64,000 nucleotides of DNA from Stomorhina lunata (lineage: Eukaryota; Arthropoda; Insecta; Diptera; Rhiniidae), in contig OW121742.1 of assembly GCA_933228675.1 (NCBI GenBank), forward strand, positions 15,268,489 to 15,332,488. Direction: 5' to 3'. Under the pieces are notes generated by a model that saw nothing but the letters and a program-made list of their open reading frames with translations, did no database searches and was not told where the DNA came from. The position numbers and the translations under genes are program-made. Positions 60,951-64,000 of this stretch are shown here, one piece after another; the stretch's first letter is position 1; every line of letters starts with the position of its first letter.

Positions 60951-62809
60951 CATATTTATTTTATATATTGAAAGTTTAGAAAATTTCGCCTATGTTGCCT
61001 TTTTTTAACAGTTTGGAAAACATCTCTTTATAAGGAAAGCTAAAACAGACTCTGTCTTATTCAAGCAAATAGAAACGGCTTCGCTTTAAAAGTATTAAGA
61101 GAATAACGACTCTTTTTTAAATATTGTTTAATAGCAGCAATACAAGGGTATTCTCATATTTGGTCCTTATTACCCAATTAACTTCGTGTGTAAACTTTAG
61201 TCCTTGACCTTTTAATAATTTAATGTGTTGGCTTCATAAATAATTTTCCGTTTAAAATTTAAATTACATTTTTTTCGCTCGTTTCCTTTCATATTTTATA
61301 TTTATCCTTTTATTATTTTAATAGACCAGGGATTTTTCTATATCAGATGATGTGAGAGTGTATGTTTGCTGGTGTTTGTGCAACAGTATATGGCAGTATA
61401 TAAATATATAGCAGGTATATAATTATAGAGTAAGGTCTTCGCCGCCATCGTCGTCATTATCATCATTTTTCGCTGCTGCTCGATGGTTCTTAACACCGTC
61501 AGGTTGCAGTTGCTGTTGTGGCTGTTAATGTTAAAATGTTCCCTTGTAAAATAATTGATCTCTTAACTCATTCTAGAGATGTGAACAACAATTCCATTCC
61601 AACAATAACAACAACAACAACAACATAACCACCAGGCAGCACCTAGTTTTTGAAACAAACACCCTTTCGGTCCCCGGCAGTTCATTATAGCTGGCGGTTT
61701 TTTCTTCTCGATGTTGAAGTTGTTTCATTTATTTCCTTTCATTATTTTACTCCGTTTCGCAGTTTCACATTTTTTTAAGGAGTGAAGAAGTATTTAATGA
61801 AGTCATTAAAAACAGCGCGTGTGGCGCAAAATAAATTACTTTGCGTAACTGAAAACTTCACTTGAGGCTTCAAAAAAATTCTGAAAAAAATCGAAAAAAA
61901 GCTGAAAATGTATAAATATTCCACTTTATCTTCGTAATGTATTTATGTGTATATTTAAGATGAGATGCATAAGAATGAATGAATAATTCCATACATCTTC
62001 TTCTTGTTCTTCTGTGACTGAATGAATGAATGGACTGAAAAACAACAAATTGTTAAAGGTGGATGGATGGACGGATGGAAATAACCACAATTTCTGCTCG
62101 TTTCGTTTTTGTTTAAGTATGAAAATGTGCAAATAGTCAGATGCATACAATTAATATTTATTAAATATTTACCAGATCCTCAAGTTAAGTTTTTTGTTTT
62201 GTTTTTCTCTTAGCTCAGCTTTTGGCTTAAACTAGATTGGATTTTCTGTGATTCGAAGTGGGCTGTCAAAGTTATGCGTAGCCATGATTCATCGATGTTT
62301 ACAGACAAGGATGTGACTGACTTTTGTTATAGAGAATATATGACTTAATCTTTAGGATCTTAAAATTTTTACAAAACTCATATCAATTTTACTCAAATAT
62401 AGAATTTTCTCATCCTTTGTTTAGATTATATGTCGTTTTTTGTTTTGAACCAATTGGAATTTTGAATAGAGTTCAATCGTGTAAGAACCACCCAACCTTC
62501 TCCTCAACTTCACATATTGAGCGCAGTTCACTCATGATTCCCTCTTGTAAAGCTTCTCAATGTTGGCTACATTGAACAACAGATGGGACCTGTCCATTTG
62601 AATCTTTCATTCACTCTTAGGTCTGTACGACAATAAATTCGTAGGTCATGATTCCCATATTGGGTCGCCCAATTAAAAATCCTATGATAGAAACAAATTC
62701 ACATCCCATGCCTCTGATCGGGTATGTTATAACCTACAAAAATCGAACTCCTTTAGAAAATGTATACTCCAGTCTTTTTCATAAATAATTTTTACTCATT
62801 TCGACAATT
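60951..62809. other. Non-coding DNA with CAA runs
   Basis: AACAACAACAACAAC at 61605-61625 and CATCGTCGTCATTATCATC at 61446-61466. TGAATGAATGAATGG and GGATGGATGG simple sequence at 62020-62080 generates the minus-strand frames there. No gene recognised. Confidence 0.5.
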
Positions 62810-64000
62810 TTCCAAGAAAATTTCTTATATAAAACTTTTACTCCTTTACAAAATATTCTGTAACAATAATTATTATTTCTTTTGAAAATTTTCTATAGAA
62901 AAATTTTACTTTTTTAGAAAATTTTCTATAGAAAAGTTTTACTCTTTAGAAAAATTTGTTAATTTTCTATAGAAAATTTGCATTCTTTTTGAAAATTTTC
63001 TATAGGAAACTTTTGACAATTTTCTATAGAAAACTTTTGACAATTTTCTATTGAAAACTTTTGAAAATTTGAAAATTTTACATCAAAAATTTTCCATAAA
63101 AAATTTACCATCGAAAATTTTCTATAAAAACTTTTCATCGAAAATTTTTTATCAAAGTTTTACATCGAAAATTTTCTATTAAAAATTTTCTATAAAAGTT
63201 TTCCATCGAAAATTTTCTATAAAAATTTTACATCGAAAATTTTCTATAAAAATTTTACATCGAAAATTTTCTATAAAAATTTTACATCGAAAATTTTCTA
63301 TAAAAATTTCCATTGAAAATTTTCTAAAAAAAATTTTACATCGAAAAATTTCTATAAAAATGTTTAATCGAAAATTTTCTATAAAAAATTTACCATCGAA
63401 AATTTTCTATAAAAATTTTTCATCGAAAATTTTCTATAAAAATTTTTCATAGAAAATTTTCTATAAAAATTTTACATCGAAAATTTTCAATAAAAAATTT
63501 ACATCGAAAATTTTTTAAAAAAATTTTACATAAAAAATCTTTAATAAAAATTTATAACGAAAATTTTCTATTAAAATCTAACATCGAAAATTTTCTATAA
63601 AAATTTTACATGGAAAATTTTCTATAAAAATTTTTCGTCGAAAATTTTTTATAAAAATGTTACATCGAAAATTTTCTATAAAAATTTCAAAACTTTATAT
63701 CTAAAATTTTCTATAAAAGTTTTACATCGAAAATTTTCTATAAAAATTTTTTATCTAAAATTTTCTATAAGAATTTTTAATCGAAAATTTTCTATAAAAA
63801 ATTTACCATCGAAAAATTTTTAATCAAAAATTTTCTATAAAAATTTTACATCAAAAATTTTTCAAAAAAATTTACATCGAAAATCAAAAATTTTACATCT
63901 AAAATTTTTTACAAAAATTTTACATTAAAAATTTTCAATAAAAATTTTATATCTAAAATTTTCTATTAAAATTTAACATCGAAAATTTTCTATAACAATT
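62810..64000 (-). repeat. Tandem array Q, 27-bp monomer, continues past the window
   Basis: About 40 copies of a 27-bp monomer with core TTTTACATCGAAAATTTTCT followed by ATAAAAA. On the minus strand this is GATGTAAAA plus ATAGAAAA, the theme of array P. The left edge (62810-63060) is degenerate CTATAGAAAA sequence. The array is cut by the window end. Confidence 0.95.

Overview
This 64 kb window contains no gene I can defend. It is extremely AT-rich, non-coding eukaryotic DNA: long arrays of short AT-rich tandem repeats, separated by 0.3-1.9 kb of ordinary-looking AT-rich DNA that carries several transposable-element insertions and relics. The CAA/CAG and GAT/GAC microsatellites, tRNA-Ala-like SINEs, non-autonomous hAT, Tc1/mariner and PIF/Harbinger elements and a foldback element fit an insect. 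A higher dipteran with a repeat-rich genome is my best guess, by inference only. The window could be a giant intron or an intergenic desert.

Tandem arrays (period read from the sequence): 31-bp family at 0.8-1.5, 2.7-3.8, 13.3-16.6, 18.7-20.9 (reverse orientation), 22.4-24.4 (very homogeneous), 25.2-26.3 and 40.5-40.9 kb; 29-bp family at 26.3-27.6 and, inverted, 28.7-30.3 kb; CTATAG-centred 26-31-bp families at 8.6-9.1, 31.7-33.8, 36.5-39.0 and 40.9-43.3 kb; 28-bp GATGTAAAA families at 46.1-48.6, 49.3-50.8 and 52.4-56.5 kb; 27-bp ACATCG family from 62.8 kb to the window end. Nearly all monomers share one design: a short perfect dyad made of A- and T-tracts. Higher-order repeats (341, 435 and 201 bp) are visible.

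Mobile elements with supporting ends: an hAT-type MITE at 10742-11392 with an 8-bp target duplication; a TA-flanked Tc1/mariner-type MITE at 15170-15899 lying inside an array; a foldback element at 48651-49282 with about 280-bp arms, a deleted copy at 46631-46997 and a single-arm relic near 31.3 kb; a PIF/Harbinger relic at 58703-59591 that keeps part of the DDE nuclease; a Tc1/mariner transposase relic near 57.9 kb; and an hAT-type element at 59821-60942 that carries a SINE with its own target duplication, itself interrupted by another insertion.

The most interesting structural points are: shared unique flanks on separate arrays, implying that arrays travel as cargo of a dispersed unit; a large inverted duplication centred at about 28.2 kb; a tandem duplication at 48.5-51.0 kb that supplies a near-empty site for the foldback element; perfect palindromes where monomer orientation flips inside arrays; and a very diverged AAGCTT-containing repeat at 4.9-6.7 kb.
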